Below are positions 51,525 through 63,923 of a stretch of DNA of 64,000 bases, in pieces. The stretch covers positions 8,578,841-8,642,840 of the forward strand of contig OZ022506.1 in assembly GCA_963989385.1 (NCBI GenBank), in the 5' to 3' direction. The stretch comes from Ctena decussata. Lineage: Eukaryota; Mollusca; Bivalvia; Lucinida; Lucinidae. Within the stretch, counting starts at the first letter, position 1. Every line of letters begins with the position of its first letter. A program made the translations under genes and the position numbers. The notes under the pieces are model-generated. The model saw only the letters and a program-made list of their open reading frames with translations, had not been told where the DNA came from and did no database searches.

Positions 51525-51780
51525 ATTAAATAAACATTATATTGATTTATGCGTTTTTTTACCTAATTTGTTCTGACGCTTACTTATATTGCCAAGATAA
51601 TGGAAACCCATGGATTAATTGAATGTTTTAATTGAATATCTTAATTGAATGTTCTAAAAATGTTTTGATGACTCTGTGACAAACGATGCCCTAATTTTGT
51701 TTCTACAGCCAACATAAAAACAGCAACAGCAATATGCATTTACAGACTGCACCTAGCTTTAACACTTAAAGCGCCAAAAA
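51525..51780. other. Gene-free stretch
   Basis: Contains a short repeat of TTAATTGAAT words near 51615-51650; nothing else. Confidence 0.35.
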
Positions 51781-51784
51781 AGAA

Positions 51785-51890
51785 AAATTGTTGAATTTTC
51801 AAACAGTGTAGATCGGGATGAGGTGGCTCTTCATGAGCCACCTCATCTGAATCTACTTTGTTTGCCCTATAGTCTTTGAATTCTCAATAT
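51785..51890. repeat. GGCGGCTCAT palindrome family, variant
   Basis: GATGAGGTGGCTCTTCATGA and complement, followed by TTTGCCCTATAGTCTTTGAA. Confidence 0.7.
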
Positions 51891-52109
51891 GATATAGCTT
51901 GGACAAAATATTTTTTTAAATTTCTGCAGACGTAAATTTTGCCGTCTGCTTTTTGGCGCGTTAAGGATTAACTGTTGTTCGTTTCAGTTTCGTATTATAT
52001 TATGTTTGTTGTATTTCTAGCATTGTGGTTACCTGTGTGACCGCGTCCACTTTGCTTCCTGTTTTGTTTTGTGGTTTAAATAATAGAAAAAGTAAAGGTT
52101 TCCGATAGC

Positions 52110-52240
52110 CTTATAGCCGTAGAGGCAGTGGGGGTTAGAGACCCACTGTATCTTGGGCACAGCTGATGAAAGGCGGAGCCCATCTCTCTCCTTTCGCTGC
52201 CTTATCCTTCCCTGATTCGAAAAAGGTTCCCGTTTTAAAA
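52110..52240 (+). repeat. SINE-tail-like repeat
   Basis: GGGGGTTAGAGACCCACTGT and CTGCCTTATCCTTCCCTGAT match 5926-6045. Confidence 0.5.
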
Positions 52241-52270
52241 TAGAAAATGGCAAACTAGATGTACTATATA

Positions 52271-52425
52271 TGCTCAACAGAAGAAGAGGTGGGAAGTGGA
52301 CAGGAATGGACTTTGCTAGCTCAACTAGGGCAGCTGAAAACAGGACAAGATGGAAAGAGTGGTCTCGAAGTCATCTATGGTGCCCCAACGACCTTGTAAA
52401 GTTACGGGATAGAATAGAATAGAAT
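52271..52425 (+). pseudogene. LINE 3' terminal fragment, copy 3
   Basis: GTGGACAGGAATGGACTTTG to ATAGAATAGAATAGAATA matches the last 150 bases of 7653-9012. Confidence 0.85.
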
Positions 52426-52429
52426 ATAT

Positions 52430-52661
52430 GAGCCACGACACGAGAAAACAAAGTAGCTTGAGCGCCCAGCGAAGACTCAGATCAGCCTGAACATCCGCCC
52501 AGCCTGATCAGTCTTCGCTGTCCACATGGAACTAGCTAACACTCTTATCTATACTTTAAGTGCACATCGAAGACTCTGATCGGACTGAGCGGCTGCCCAA
52601 GCTGACTTGAGTCTGTGCTAGGTGCACATGCCACTTTGTTAGTTTTGCCAAGTCGCGGTTC
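52430..52661. repeat. 235 bp-family MITE beside a LINE tail
   Basis: Starts immediately after the LINE's ATAGA tail; somewhat degraded left end (GAGCCACGACACGAGAAAAC). Confidence 0.82.
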
Positions 52662-53257
52662 ACATATTTGTGTTTTGCATATCCTTTTGGTGTCAATTGG
52701 ACTGATGGGCTCTTCCTCTGTGTAAGATCGGGAGTGCCTATTGTCGAGGGTGTCTTGCTCCTTTTTATTGTTAGTGTCTCTTACTTCTTCGTTTTTTGTC
52801 ATGGGTGGGTTGTTCTTGTGGTTGTGGCCTGCCCTAGATACTTTTATTTGTATGTTTGCCACATGTACCGCTACTGGCAACCAATGGCTGCCAATGTACA
52901 AACGACAAAATAACATGTGGTATCTCGAAGGTGCCTAACGACGATTGAAACGCGGAGATGTTAATTACGAAAACACACTTTTGAGCTCAGCATATCATTA
53001 GATACGGGAGTTTATTATTTTACTAAAAATAGTGCTAAAATATAGAATTTGTTTCATAGAACTTCTACACAACTTTGCATTTAAAATGTTTGTAAGCTTG
53101 CGAGCATAAACTATACTGGTGTGGCTGTTATCGTAAGTGTGCCATTCCGTTTTGTCCTCAGTGTTTCTTTCTCTTTCGGCTTTTTGGTCGGTTGTGGTGT
53201 TGATGGTGGCCTTTCGTGGGAAGCTTCACATATTTTAGTCAATCATCGCCGGCATGT
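52662..53257. other. Gene-free stretch
   Basis: Open frames on both strands without recognisable products. Confidence 0.35.
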
Positions 53258-53832
53258 TTACACTGTAAAACTTCTGTAGATTTTACGGTAGAATACCTAG
53301 CGGATGCAGTCCATTTCCCGTTGTTCTTACGGGCGCTTGCCTGTAGAACAGTTGTGGAAATCAAGATATGGTAGAGGTTTGAAAAAATAATTGGGGTGTT
53401 TATTGGAACCAGTGGGATACTTTATGCGTTATCTGGAGTCCTGGCTACATCAGCCTTTTTCACCACTCTCCGAGTGTCGTCAGTCAGTTTTACTAGTCTG
53501 CTTTGAAACTTTCTTCGAATTGTTTTTGTTGTTAATTATTTGTTTTGTGTTAACATGTTACATTTTGACCTATACTCCGGTTAGGGGTCCCGGTCATTGA
53601 ATAAACCGTCAAACCTTCAAACCTTCAGAGCTATGTTAATTGGCCGCACTCGAAAATACCATTATAGTTTTGAAGAGCCATATGACCAAGACAATACCTG
53701 TCTTTTTCTACCCTACTCTGCATGATGATTCCCGCCAATGTCTATGGGCGACCGTAAAACTAACGGGAAATGGTCAGGCAACTCGTTACCAGGTATTCTA
53801 CCGTAAGATTTACGGACATTTTTTACAGTGTG
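53258..53832. mobile_element. ~575 bp MITE with CACTGTAAAA ends
   Basis: CACTGTAAAACTTCTGTAGA and the complement ATTTACGGACATTTTTTACAGTG face each other. The inner words TTTACGGTAGAATACC and TTTCCCGTT extend the inverted repeat to about 90 bases. TA/TG at the edges. Confidence 0.8.
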
Positions 53833-53950
53833 GGTTGACCTGTTTTATTCTAAAGGCCAGGTTAATATTTGCTTTATATTTGAGGAAATGTAATAACAAC
53901 AGCTTCCCCGGAAGTTATAGACGACTTTGGTATAAAAGTTGGTGTATATA

Positions 53951-54266
53951 CACTGTAATAAATATCCGTAGATTTTACGGTAGAATACCCGGCAACCAGA
54001 TGCCAGTCCATTTCCCGTTATTTTTACGGGCGTCCGCCTGTTGAACATTTTTTTAAATTTCGATATGGTAGAGTTATGTTAACTGAGTTCACTCGAAAAT
54101 ACCGTTATAGTCACGGTTGAAGGGCTATATATGACGACAACTCTGTCCTACTCTGCGTGATGATTCGGCCAATGTTTACGGGCGCCCGTAAAAATAACGG
54201 GAAACGGACTGGCAGCTGGTTGCCAGGTATTCTGCCATAAAATCTAGGGAAATTTTTTGACTGTGT
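53951..54266. mobile_element. ~315 bp MITE, shorter copy of the same family
   Basis: CACTGTAATAAATATCCGTA to TTTTTTGACTGTG, with ACGGTAGAATACCCGGCAAC and its complement inside; TA at both edges. Confidence 0.8.
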
Positions 54267-54334
54267 AGAGTGGTAATATCAGTTTATCCAGTGTTCAGAT
54301 AGTAATTGTATTTTTTTATGCACCCGCCATTAAA

Positions 54335-54358
54335 ATAGGGGGGGGGGGGGGGGGGGGG
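54335..54358. repeat. G homopolymer
   Basis: About 23 consecutive G. Confidence 0.9.
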
Positions 54359-54369
54359 CATATAGTATC

Positions 54370-55185
54370 ACCGCTGTCCGTACACGTATATAATCATAAA
54401 ATACACGTCAAGTTCGATGTTGGGTAAAATCCGTCTATTATTGTGGGAGTTAGGGAGTTATGGCCCTTTTTCGACTTTTTGTATGAAAAAATGGTTTCCG
54501 TTCGAGATCTTTTGAAAACATTGGTGTATTGAAATCATATTTTCATACACAGGGATATTATCATAAAATACTGGTCAAGTTCGATGTTGGGTAAAATCCG
54601 TTTATTATTGTGGGAGTTATGACCCCTTTTCGACTTCATTTTGTATGAAAAACTGGTTTCCGTCCATTATCTTTTGAAAACATTGGTGTATTGAATTTAT
54701 TTTTTCATACACAGGTATATAATCATAAAATACAGGTCAAGTTTGATGTTAAAATGTTTGATGGTGAAATCCATCTATTATTATGGGAATTATGGCCCTT
54801 TTTCGACTTCATTCTGTATGAAAAAATGGTTTCCGTTCATTATCTTTTGAGTAGATTAGTGTATTGGATTCCTATTTTATATACAGGTATATAATCATAA
54901 AATACAGGTCCAGTTCGATTAAGGATAAATTCCATAGATTATTATGGGAATTATGGCCCTTTTTCGACTTTATTTGTACAAAAAATGGTTTCTGTTCATT
55001 ATCTTTGGAAAAGATTAATGTATTTGATTCATATTTCATACACAGATATATACTTATAATTTACAGGTCAGATCAATTTAGAGTAAAATCCGCCAATTTC
55101 TTTTGGAGTTATGGCCCTTTTCCAACTTCATTTCATACAAAAATGGTTTCGGTTTGTTAGTTTTTGAAAAGTTACTTGTTTCCGG
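54370..55185 (+). repeat. ~165 bp tandem satellite, five units
   Basis: GGGAGTTATGGCCCTTTTTC or a variant occurs at about 54455, 54620, 54783, 54944 and 55105. It is accompanied by TATAATCATAAAATACAGGT and TGAAAAAATGGTTTCCGTTC in each unit. Unit length falls from 168 to 159 along the array. Confidence 0.92.
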
Positions 55186-57040
55186 GCTATTTCTTTTGGA
55201 AAGTTGCATGGCATCCATTTCTGTGATAAGATACAGAATGTTATCACATATCACAGTCATGCCACCCCCTCCAACCCCCTCCCCCCCCCCACCCCGTCCC
55301 CCCGCACACTTCTCTTGATCCGAGAAGCACAATACATATGCCTTAGGAAAACAATAAAACAAGTTCCACACAAGTCTGCCTTTGCGAACCTACATATCAT
55401 ACAAGCGCCAGTACCTTAAACAAAGTGCCATCTCACTTAGGTAACTAGGCGGGGGCATCCGTGTCCTATGGACACATCTAGTTATCATTATAAACTACTT
55501 ATTGATTTTAACCTTACACAGTACCCAGGTAGCTGTCGATGCATACTAATGCCCCAAACAATTTGTGTGGGTTCAGTTCTAATATAAGAGAAGCCTACGC
55601 CGACAATGATTATATTTCGCTGCTATTCCTGTATATCGATGTAAACAGTGACCAGAACGTTTTCGAAGGTTCATTTTATGGGACACTAGGCATAACACAT
55701 AATGTGTTTTACGTAGAGTTGTTTTGCACTTTTCGTATGTGTGAACTGAACGATAGAACGCGTGATCGTCTTGTACACAGTTTGGCATAGGTTGTTTGTA
55801 CTGACAGGTAAGGTCATTTTCTTGCTTTTTATCATCCGACGTAGGCGAAGGAGGACTGTAAGGACGATCAACGTGACGAACGTCTGTATGTGCGCTATTC
55901 CGTCCGTGCGTCTGTCCTTCCGTGCGTCCAGTATCTTGTCCTTGTAAATTCTTCTTTCGTTGGATTGGTTTGAAAATTAATTTTGTAGACTGTATTCATA
56001 CACAGACGCTTGGGATTTGGACTTTTGCCAGTAGAGCCACAATAAAGTCTCAATTGAAATTCAAATTCAACGGCACATCTTCAAATTATGCAGGAACAAT
56101 GTCGCATTTTTCAAGTTATTCTGATCGAAGACGTGACCGGAGTTGCAGAGACTAGGTCTGTCGGGCTGGACCAAGTTCTGGACAATAACTTCGTCAAACA
56201 TACCCGAATCAAAAACACATGCACACCTACAAGTCATATAAATACATAGTGATAGTTCTATAACATAAAACTTGCCACTCTCTTATTCAATATTTCATTT
56301 TATTATTCCTATTTTAATCTGACATTTTCATTTCTACTTTCATTTTCATTTCTTGGAGAGTGACGTTTTATCTACCATCTACTTGAAACCAGAGCAAACA
56401 CTTTTGATCAAGTCTAGAGAAAATAACTGCTGAATAATAAAGATCAATTTATAAGCTGTTAATTATCATTAAACTTCAATGATTTGAACACTCTACTTTG
56501 CCAGATAGATCTGGATTCTTTTGTTAGGGTTTTTCACTTTCCACTGGCATCCATTTTGTTTGACAAAAGTCGGTAAATACAAAAATGATAATTTTGAACG
56601 AAATTAACAAATACAATAAAAACAGTCTGTAGAAACACCTCACAATGTAATATGTTGTACAAATATGTATTTTTGCGGAAAGAAACATTAAATATGTGAG
56701 ATGTAGTTGTTTTACACACATATATTCAATGGGATGAAATATTCTAATCAAATCTATATTAATTTTATTTCGCCAAAGAAAAACATTCTTGCTTTAGGAA
56801 TCTGTTGCATTGTGGGATTTGTTTGGATTACAGGCCATTGCCAGTTACGGGAAATCTCATTTCTGATGATTTTAATAGTTCTTTCTCACAATTTTCAAGT
56901 TAACAGGTCATGGTAAGTTGATAATTGGTATGTCTCTAAACAGGATTAACATGTACTAAACACAAGCCGGTCTGTTTGGCTTGTTAAAGGTGATTTCTTT
57001 CCAGGTTAAAGATGCAAATGAAAAACCTCAATGGTAGATG
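55186..57040. other. Gene-free stretch
   Basis: C-rich patch at 55264-55310. The words AGACGCTTGGGATTTGGAC and GAGCCACAAT(A/G)AAGTCTC occur at about 56003 and again at 57207, a dispersed repeat pair. No gene recognised. Confidence 0.4.
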
Positions 57041-57049
57041 AGAGATCGG

Positions 57050-57190
57050 GTATTCGGGGTTCATTCACTTTGCACGTGACCCAATGTAGTTTACACTTCG
57101 ATAAACCTCAGAAAAATGAAATTCATTCCTTAAATATCAGCATAAAAACATAAAATATGGACGTCAGAATACCCGATATCTCATATTATG
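57050..57190. repeat. Half-hairpin relative of the 48628 repeats
   Basis: CGTGACCCAATGTAGTTTAC and AATGAAATTCATTCCTTA match one arm. The outer ATCGGGTATTC and GAATACCCGAT pair with each other. Confidence 0.65.
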
Positions 57191-59215
57191 GGAGCAATGA
57201 ATACACAGACGCTTGGGATTTGGACTTTGGCCAATAGAGCCACAATGAAGTCTCAGCTTATCGTTCCCAGTATTAAACCGAAACAGAAAGTAGTTCTTGG
57301 TGTTCTAGATCTCTGTCTTGCTTCGAAATTGGGGGAGGATAAAACATGAAAACTGCTTAAGTCTGAAGTAAAAACAAGAGTAACGTTAATAACATTACCA
57401 CATTAAAGAACTCCCAGCACGCATTCTCTGCGCTATATTCCAGTCAAAACTCAAATTTTGAAGACAAAAAAAACAACAAAAAAACAACAACACGAAACAG
57501 GAAGTTTCACTCAGATCGCCCCCAACCCCATTTCGTGAGACATGAAATTCACATGGTCATTAACCCTGACATAAGGCCCTTTCCCCAACTTTTGAACCAT
57601 TTGACACAGAGATCTGATTCTTGTGTTTTGTTAGTGTTTGATAAGTTGATCATTCTAATGATGATAAGATTTTTCTAATTATTTCCCTTTTTTAGAAAAA
57701 AAAGGAAATTCACATGTCAGCTAGAATGTTAACTTCAGAACTATTCGTGTTTATGAAAAGCTGAAGTTGCATATGTGCATTGTTCACGAAAATATAAGCA
57801 GACATATCTTTTTTATCCTTTTTACCCGACTCATAAGCTGAGTCGTCAAATGCCCCTTGTTAAAACGAAAATGGTTTTGGTTGCAAGACATGTATCGACG
57901 TGTTAGATAGCCAAGCTTGTTATTCGGTACATCTATACCAGTTGGAACGCAGCTCCAAGGAGTAGGGATATAATCAAGCCCATAGCAACGGATTTTGTTC
58001 GAAATTGTCGCCATCAAAATGGCTATCGACGAACCCCTCAGTATTTTCATGCCACCATACAGATTTATGAAATTGCCTCACCGGTTGAAATTTTAAGAGC
58101 ACCTCTCTGACTTCCATTAGTAAATATTTCCGTTAAATTAAGTCCAAGACATTCTTCCCTGGCTGTGTAATTATGAACGAAACAGTGCCCCACTACCTAC
58201 AATGTGTTATTTCAGGATTCTGCATGCTACGGTTAACGTTACGATTTTCTACGGCTTTTGATGAAGATTTCTAATGTTAACGGCCGTTTAGCAGACGATT
58301 TTAACAAAATAAATATTAATTTTCATATTTTAATGCAAACCTAATCTTTTATGCTGTGCCGAAGAACTCCAACTCATACTGTTATCCCTCTGCACGTAAA
58401 AATTTTCGTTTGTTTTGGCAGTTTTATCGAAATAGGCTTAGCGAGAATCCCAGTCATCATAAGTAAGGTTTTTTGCTGGCTCTATTTACTCCTGTATTTG
58501 TCCATGCATAGGAATATTGCACTAAATGTTAAATGTTCACCGATATTTACTGCAGCATGCACGAATGTATGAAAACATGTGAATTTTAGAAAAAAAAGGT
58601 TTTATAGTTTTCTACGGCTAATCCAAACCTTATGTATTGGTTTTCGAGTGTTATGCTAACGTATTCTACGGTGGACGTTTATGTTTCCTACGGTAAATAT
58701 TGTGACATGAAAAGCAAAATAGTAAAATAGAGATAGTAAACCTATGTGTGCAAGGCGATTTTAGCAAATGCTTTAAGAACCACCTGTCCTGATCGAAATA
58801 AGAACCCAAGATCTCCGAGAATATCATAAGACCCTTATTGATCACAACTTCAATATAAGTTGGATGACTGTAAAACATCATAGAAAGACTGGCTAATCTT
58901 AGACTTTTCCAGCGCATGCATATAAACTATTTACTTGTTTTTTTAATACTGAGGTCCCTATTTGCAAACTAAACTCAAATTCAACGATTGTCTCAAGCAA
59001 GGTCAAGTCGTATTCATAGACATAAGTGCAGCTGGAGTAAACTCCAGTAAGTAAGAATTGGTCGAGGAACGGTGAAACTCCCTCGACGGCGGCTCAAGTT
59101 AATTTTGATAAATATTTCAGCGATTTCATGTCTATGATATGGCAATGCGAAGAAGCACGGCTACCAAAAGCTGTTGTTATAGGCCATATGGCTTCTATGT
59201 TATACATATTGTTTT
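57191..59215. other. Gene-free stretch
   Basis: AT-rich; open frames of up to 88 codons (57784-58050, minus) carry no motif I know. No repeats with clear ends. Confidence 0.35.
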
Positions 59216-59216
59216 T

Positions 59217-59243
59217 TTTGTGTGTGTGTGTGTGTGTGTGTGT
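59217..59243. repeat. (GT)n microsatellite
   Basis: TGTGTGTG run; another short GA run is at 59367-59385. Confidence 0.92.
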
Positions 59244-59517
59244 GACAAATTCATATTTTATGGTGCTGCATTTCACAGACAGAGTTTTGGCTCACGTTAT
59301 GTGATTTGTATTTACTTTCAGCTATAATGTCGTTTAAAAATATTAAGTCTATATTCAAACGTCTCAGAGAGAGAGAGAGAGAGAAGAGAGAGCCCTCCCC
59401 ACACATACGCATTCACACGTGGTCGGGTAGGGCTACGTTTGGTGTAGGCGAGTCCTACTAGTGTAAGCTAAAACATGGTTCGTACTCCTGTACGGAGACA
59501 TAAACCACGAGCTTTAG

Positions 59518-59645
59518 CAAGTGCATATCGACCGTACAGGCGGACAAACTGCGTTCTTTCTCACTTATAGCATGATATCCATTGTAGGCCTTGCACGTTA
59601 TTGGGTATCTCATGCTAAAGATTTGGGTATCCGAGGATCGTACTA
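59518..59645. repeat. Relative of the 1150 and 36415 repeats
   Basis: ACCGTACAGGCGGACAAACT, then TTATAGCATGATATCC and ATCTCATGCTAAAGATT, the same order as at 1145-1245. Confidence 0.55.
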
Positions 59646-59754
59646 TAAATCTGGATAATATTGCTGTGCTTGCAGCAGGTGCGGAATGGGGGTCGGATTT
59701 AATTTTACTCTTGTCTGCCCTATCGTTCCTTCTTCCTCTCTCTGACTGACCGCT

Positions 59755-59812
59755 CGATAAAGACTGAAACACTGTCTCAAAGAGCCGTTAAACCTCAAAC
59801 AAACAAACAAAC
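59755..59812 (-). repeat. SINE-like fragment (TTTGGGTTTA type)
   Basis: Complement of the segment at 3700: CTGTCTCAAAGAGCCGTTAA then an AAAC repeat tail. Confidence 0.5.
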
Positions 59813-59883
59813 AACAACCCCAAACCTGTCAAAAACCAGCCGAATTTCTAATTTGACTGATATCTTAAAGTCTCCATAGTCCT

Positions 59884-60422
59884 ATAAGTGATAAAAACGT
59901 CTAAACGCAAATCGTTATGAAAAGTGCTTCAATCTTCACGTTTGGTGATAAAATATTGAATGATGTGGATAGATTGATCCATATACCTGGTAAAAAGTAT
60001 GGGGAACGTGTTTTTGAAAGACAAAAATTCGTTCTACAAAATACAGATTTCCTTTTCTGGTTTCCCGTTGAGCGGTGCAATATAAACAAAAGCGGTATAG
60101 TGAATGGGACTCCACTATTGTACATTGTATTTTTACCATATTTTCATTGTTTACAAAATCGAAAGTAGGTCATTTTGGTTGGCAACTAAAATGACCAAAA
60201 TCAATTTTCGAATCATTTTTATATGAAACTCAATGATGTTTTATTGGTTCAAAGTTGGCTAATCGCGGTGATTTACTATGGCGAAACTATGGTGAGAAGC
60301 TTGCAGCGATACCTCACGATAAAAATTTTCATGCTGATAGAGCAATGGGGCCTTTTATCACCAAACATGAAGATTGAAGCACTTTTCATAACGATTTGCG
60401 TTTAGACGTTTTTATCACTTAT
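59884..60422. mobile_element. ~540 bp MITE with ~70 bp inverted ends
   Basis: ATAAGTGATAAAAACGTCTA onward to about 59955 equals the complement of 60350-60422 with one or two differences. An 83-codon open frame at 59917-60168 begins inside the repeat and shows no known motif. Confidence 0.85.
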
Positions 60423-61240
60423 GGAATCAGTCCACAATTATTTCCCTTGATTGGTTGAACACTTTCAGGATATACTTTCGCACAAATAGTTCCCTGGTTC
60501 ATTGGTTTCTAAGAAGGCCAGGTTGACTGAATATCCTGCTTGCTATAGCAAACTGAAAAGAGCCTTGGATATGCTTCTTGAAAAAGTGTAATTAGTTCAG
60601 AATCCCCAGTACTGGAGGTAACTAGAGGAATCGAATCACACCCTTCATAGGTGCCCCTACAGCGGCAGTTTGTCTCATAAGTTGACGGGTCAATGTTTAC
60701 CGTGAAAACAGCAGAAAGACAAGCTGGTTTTTGCCTGTTTAAACTGTTTGAAAATTGTTTGTCATGCCTCAGAGACTTGAGGAAAAGAGAGTTAAAAGTG
60801 CCTGAAGTGTTGTGAAAAAAGTTTCATGGAAGGATGGATAATTAAACTATATAATAAAACTAATTGTGGTCTCGTGCCTTATAGGGCTATAGAGACTTTA
60901 ATAAATAATAATAATAATAACAATAAACATTTCAGCATTTAAAAAGGACGGAACCAAAGACTTGTGGACAGTCGGACAGCTAGACGGATGAGCGAACGGA
61001 CGGACGGACCTCCATAGCATACATCGTCTATTGGGGGTGGGGTGGGGATGGAGGGGCTACAATGATATAGAAACACGCCAATAACAATTAATTTTAGTAT
61101 CATCGAAGCTATTCATTGCATGCAACAACGTCGTCCCCGTGTCACTATACTAGTATATGCCTAGTTTGGATAAAATCCGTGGTATAAAAGCTGTTCACGA
61201 AACAAGTAAAGAAAGCGCATACGACGTGTGAAGGCGGGAA
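60423..61240. other. Gene-free stretch
   Basis: GGACGGAC tract near 60995-61010, AAT repeat at 60902-60925. No gene. Confidence 0.35.
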
Positions 61241-61246
61241 GGGGCC

Positions 61247-61249
<3 letters not shown>

Positions 61250-61281
<32 letters not shown>

Positions 61282-61315
61282 GGGGGGGGGGGGGGAGGGG
61301 GTGCTGGGGTGGGGG
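61250..61315. repeat. T and G homopolymers
   Basis: About 30 T followed by about 15 G and G-rich sequence. The open frames across it are meaningless. Confidence 0.92.
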
Positions 61316-62115
61316 CGGCTCGCAGAAACTACCAGGAGGTAGAGTTAAACAACAATAAATACAGTGATACGACAGTGATTTTTTTTTCTCTATATAAGTG
61401 GTACCCATAAAAGGCACCAGTCCCAATTCAAAATAGTATCTTTTTTTCCTAACTGCAAGTTGAAAAATTCCCAGTTGCAGGAAGAATTTTTCTAGGGACC
61501 TACACGCCCAAATTTACTTGCTTGCTTGCTGAACTGGCAGATATATAGCTATAATTGAATTTAAATATTATATATTCAGTTTCATGTCCCCTATCCACCA
61601 CTTGAGCCAATATAGGTGTTCTGAAACTTCAAATTTAAGGAAAATACAAAGAGATTTGTCCCAATTCTATGGGCATCGGCACAATTCCCAAAATAGTGAA
61701 AAAATCATTGTACGAGAATGGAAAAATCGATTAACATTTCAGCCAAAATACTGGAGAAGGACGGTATCGAATCCATGACCGATGTTTAACAGGCTACACC
61801 CATGAACGCTTCTTCAGGCACAGCAAGGTAAACCGGACGGACGCTCAGACGTCAAGTATAAAAGCGTAATTCCCGCGGTATAAATTTTATAATTTGACGA
61901 ATTTTTACAGTTAGTATGATTAAATTCTACACTGATAAGCCAACCATGTCTCAAAATTTAGAGTAATTACAGTTTATATACTTTAGGAGGTCCGGTCCGG
62001 GTCCACACTGTCCTTTACATGATGCGAGTCTAACTGGAGTGTAGCTAGAGTCTCCTCCACAAAGACAACGTGAATACCAAAACTGTATACTTGAGCTTCA
62101 CGCATTCAAGGCTTA
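61316..62115. other. Gene-free stretch
   Basis: No exon, hairpin or repeat edge recognised. Confidence 0.3.
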
Positions 62116-62538
62116 GGGCGCGTTTACACGAGCAAAGTTTCTATGTCACAGAAACTTTAACAAAGAAAGTATGACAAACATTTTGCGTTTACACGGAGCA
62201 AATTATTTGTTAAAGAAAATGTGCCATAGAATCTTTGTCACATAAACTTTGGCAATGAAATATTTGCTGCAGTGTTCACACGACCAAATATTATTCGTCA
62301 ACGTTACCTGCAGCGATGAAACAAAATCATTGTCACATTTCCCACGCTTGTAGCAATGTTCTTTGTTACATAATCTTTAGCAAAGTCCTCCGTTTACACG
62401 GACAAATTTAATTTATCAAAGTAACTTTATCATATATATTTGTCAAAGAAACATTGTCATATTTTGGCATTTACACGAGCAAATTTTTCTGTGACAAACC
62501 TACTTTGTCATAGAAACTTTGGTCGTGTAAACGCGCCC
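62116..62538. mobile_element. 423 bp MITE, PIF/Harbinger-like
   Basis: Ends GGGCGCGTTTACACGAGCAA and complement TTGGTCGTGTAAACGCGCCC, flanked by TTA at 62113-62115 and 62539-62541. A 3 bp TTA duplication with GGG/CCC ends fits PIF/Harbinger. The interior repeats the word TTTGTCA-(C/T)A-AACTTT several times in both orientations. A partial relative is at 4010-4170. Confidence 0.8.
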
Positions 62539-62541
62539 TTA

Positions 62542-63888
62542 CTCGAGCGTCACTTCAACCGACCGTACTGGAGTATGAGTCGAGTATGAGTTTGAGTTGT
62601 GTTTGTGAATGTGGGCCTGGGTGGTTTATTGCTGTGCATAATGATAACAGCTGTATGATTTATGACATCTTCAAAGGTTGATTTGTCGTTGAAGCAGTGG
62701 CAGCAATGAAATATTCTTTCATTTATATTGACATTTCTTGAAATCTGACTCATAAAAGTCATAATGTTTGCAAGAAGGTGAGAATGAATACCACCGCCAA
62801 AAACCGTAGAATACTGTATCATAGTTACCAATTTAACCGTAGGATGATATATCTTAGCCGAAAGAAACCATAACATCTACCGCCGAATACTATAACAAGA
62901 AATGATGAAAAAGGCAAATTACGGCCCAAAAGTGACTTTCCAGAAAGAGGTTTAAGGTTGGCTGACAGCATTATTATATTTAAGCACCCGACTATGGATT
63001 TTATTCTACAAATATATGATAAAATGTCTACTTTCACTTTCTTCTCTATAAAAGCTGAAAGCACTCATCGGCCAGGAATATATGCATTGTTATGGTAAAA
63101 CTTATTACAGGCAAATTTTCCTATGAATAAAGCCATATATACCTTCATTATCAAATTTTACTCCAGTTTTATAATTGACAGGAATCGAGCCAGCGGCCTC
63201 CAGATTCGCATCTAACACACTAAACTACCAAATGTGGTGAAGTGTGGGAAGGTTTTCACTTTTTTTTCTTATTTTATGAGGGTCAGAAAGTTTACGGATC
63301 TTGCATTTGTGCATTCTAGTTTGGATTTTTGGTAGTAGTTTTTATATTCATGCTCATTTTGCTGTTGGTTGAATAAGTATATACAAAGTACGGGGTACTA
63401 CGTGCGTAATTTAACAGTTCCACACACCTCTTCTGTTTTCAACTTTGAAGCAGACTGTTTAGGTCTTAACAATTATTCAAGGTACGGAGTTTGCCGAAGT
63501 TGAGCGATTCATATATGTACAGTATTATGGCTGCTTTTTGTGCCACGCGCCAAACGTCGGATGACACGTATATGTAGCAAGCCTCCAATTTTCCCCACAC
63601 ATCCTCCCTCGCCCACCCACTCACCCACGCGTCCCGACACCCTTTTCAGGTGCATCGTCGAACTTCGTAGTCGCCAGATTATTTCAGAATGGAATGGTAT
63701 TCTTGCAAGCCAATCAGTCAACCAAGGTTTTTGTGTTTGCTTATATAAACAGCTTTTAATTTTGAAACAGACTAAGCAGTTTTATGTTGTTGTCAGTCCG
63801 CTTTCAAATTAAAAAAAGAGTCCTCTTTGAAGATTCAAATGTTATAAGTCTCAGTGTGAGTAACAACAATTAGCCAAAACTCTTCAAT

Positions 63889-63890
<2 letters not shown>
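62542..63890. other. Gene-free stretch
   Basis: Open frames on both strands without recognisable products. A weak tRNA-like fragment lies near 63178-63235 (minus strand). Confidence 0.35.

Positions 63891-63893
<3 letters not shown>

Positions 63894-63923
<30 letters not shown>
63894..63923. repeat. (GA)n microsatellite
   Basis: Pure GA run near the right end. Confidence 0.95.

Noticed and set aside
57784..58050. 88-codon minus-strand frame
   Set aside because: No motif, splice context or repeat relation to support it as an exon.
59917..60168. 83-codon open frame beginning at an ATG
   Set aside because: It starts inside the terminal repeat of a MITE and has no recognisable motif.
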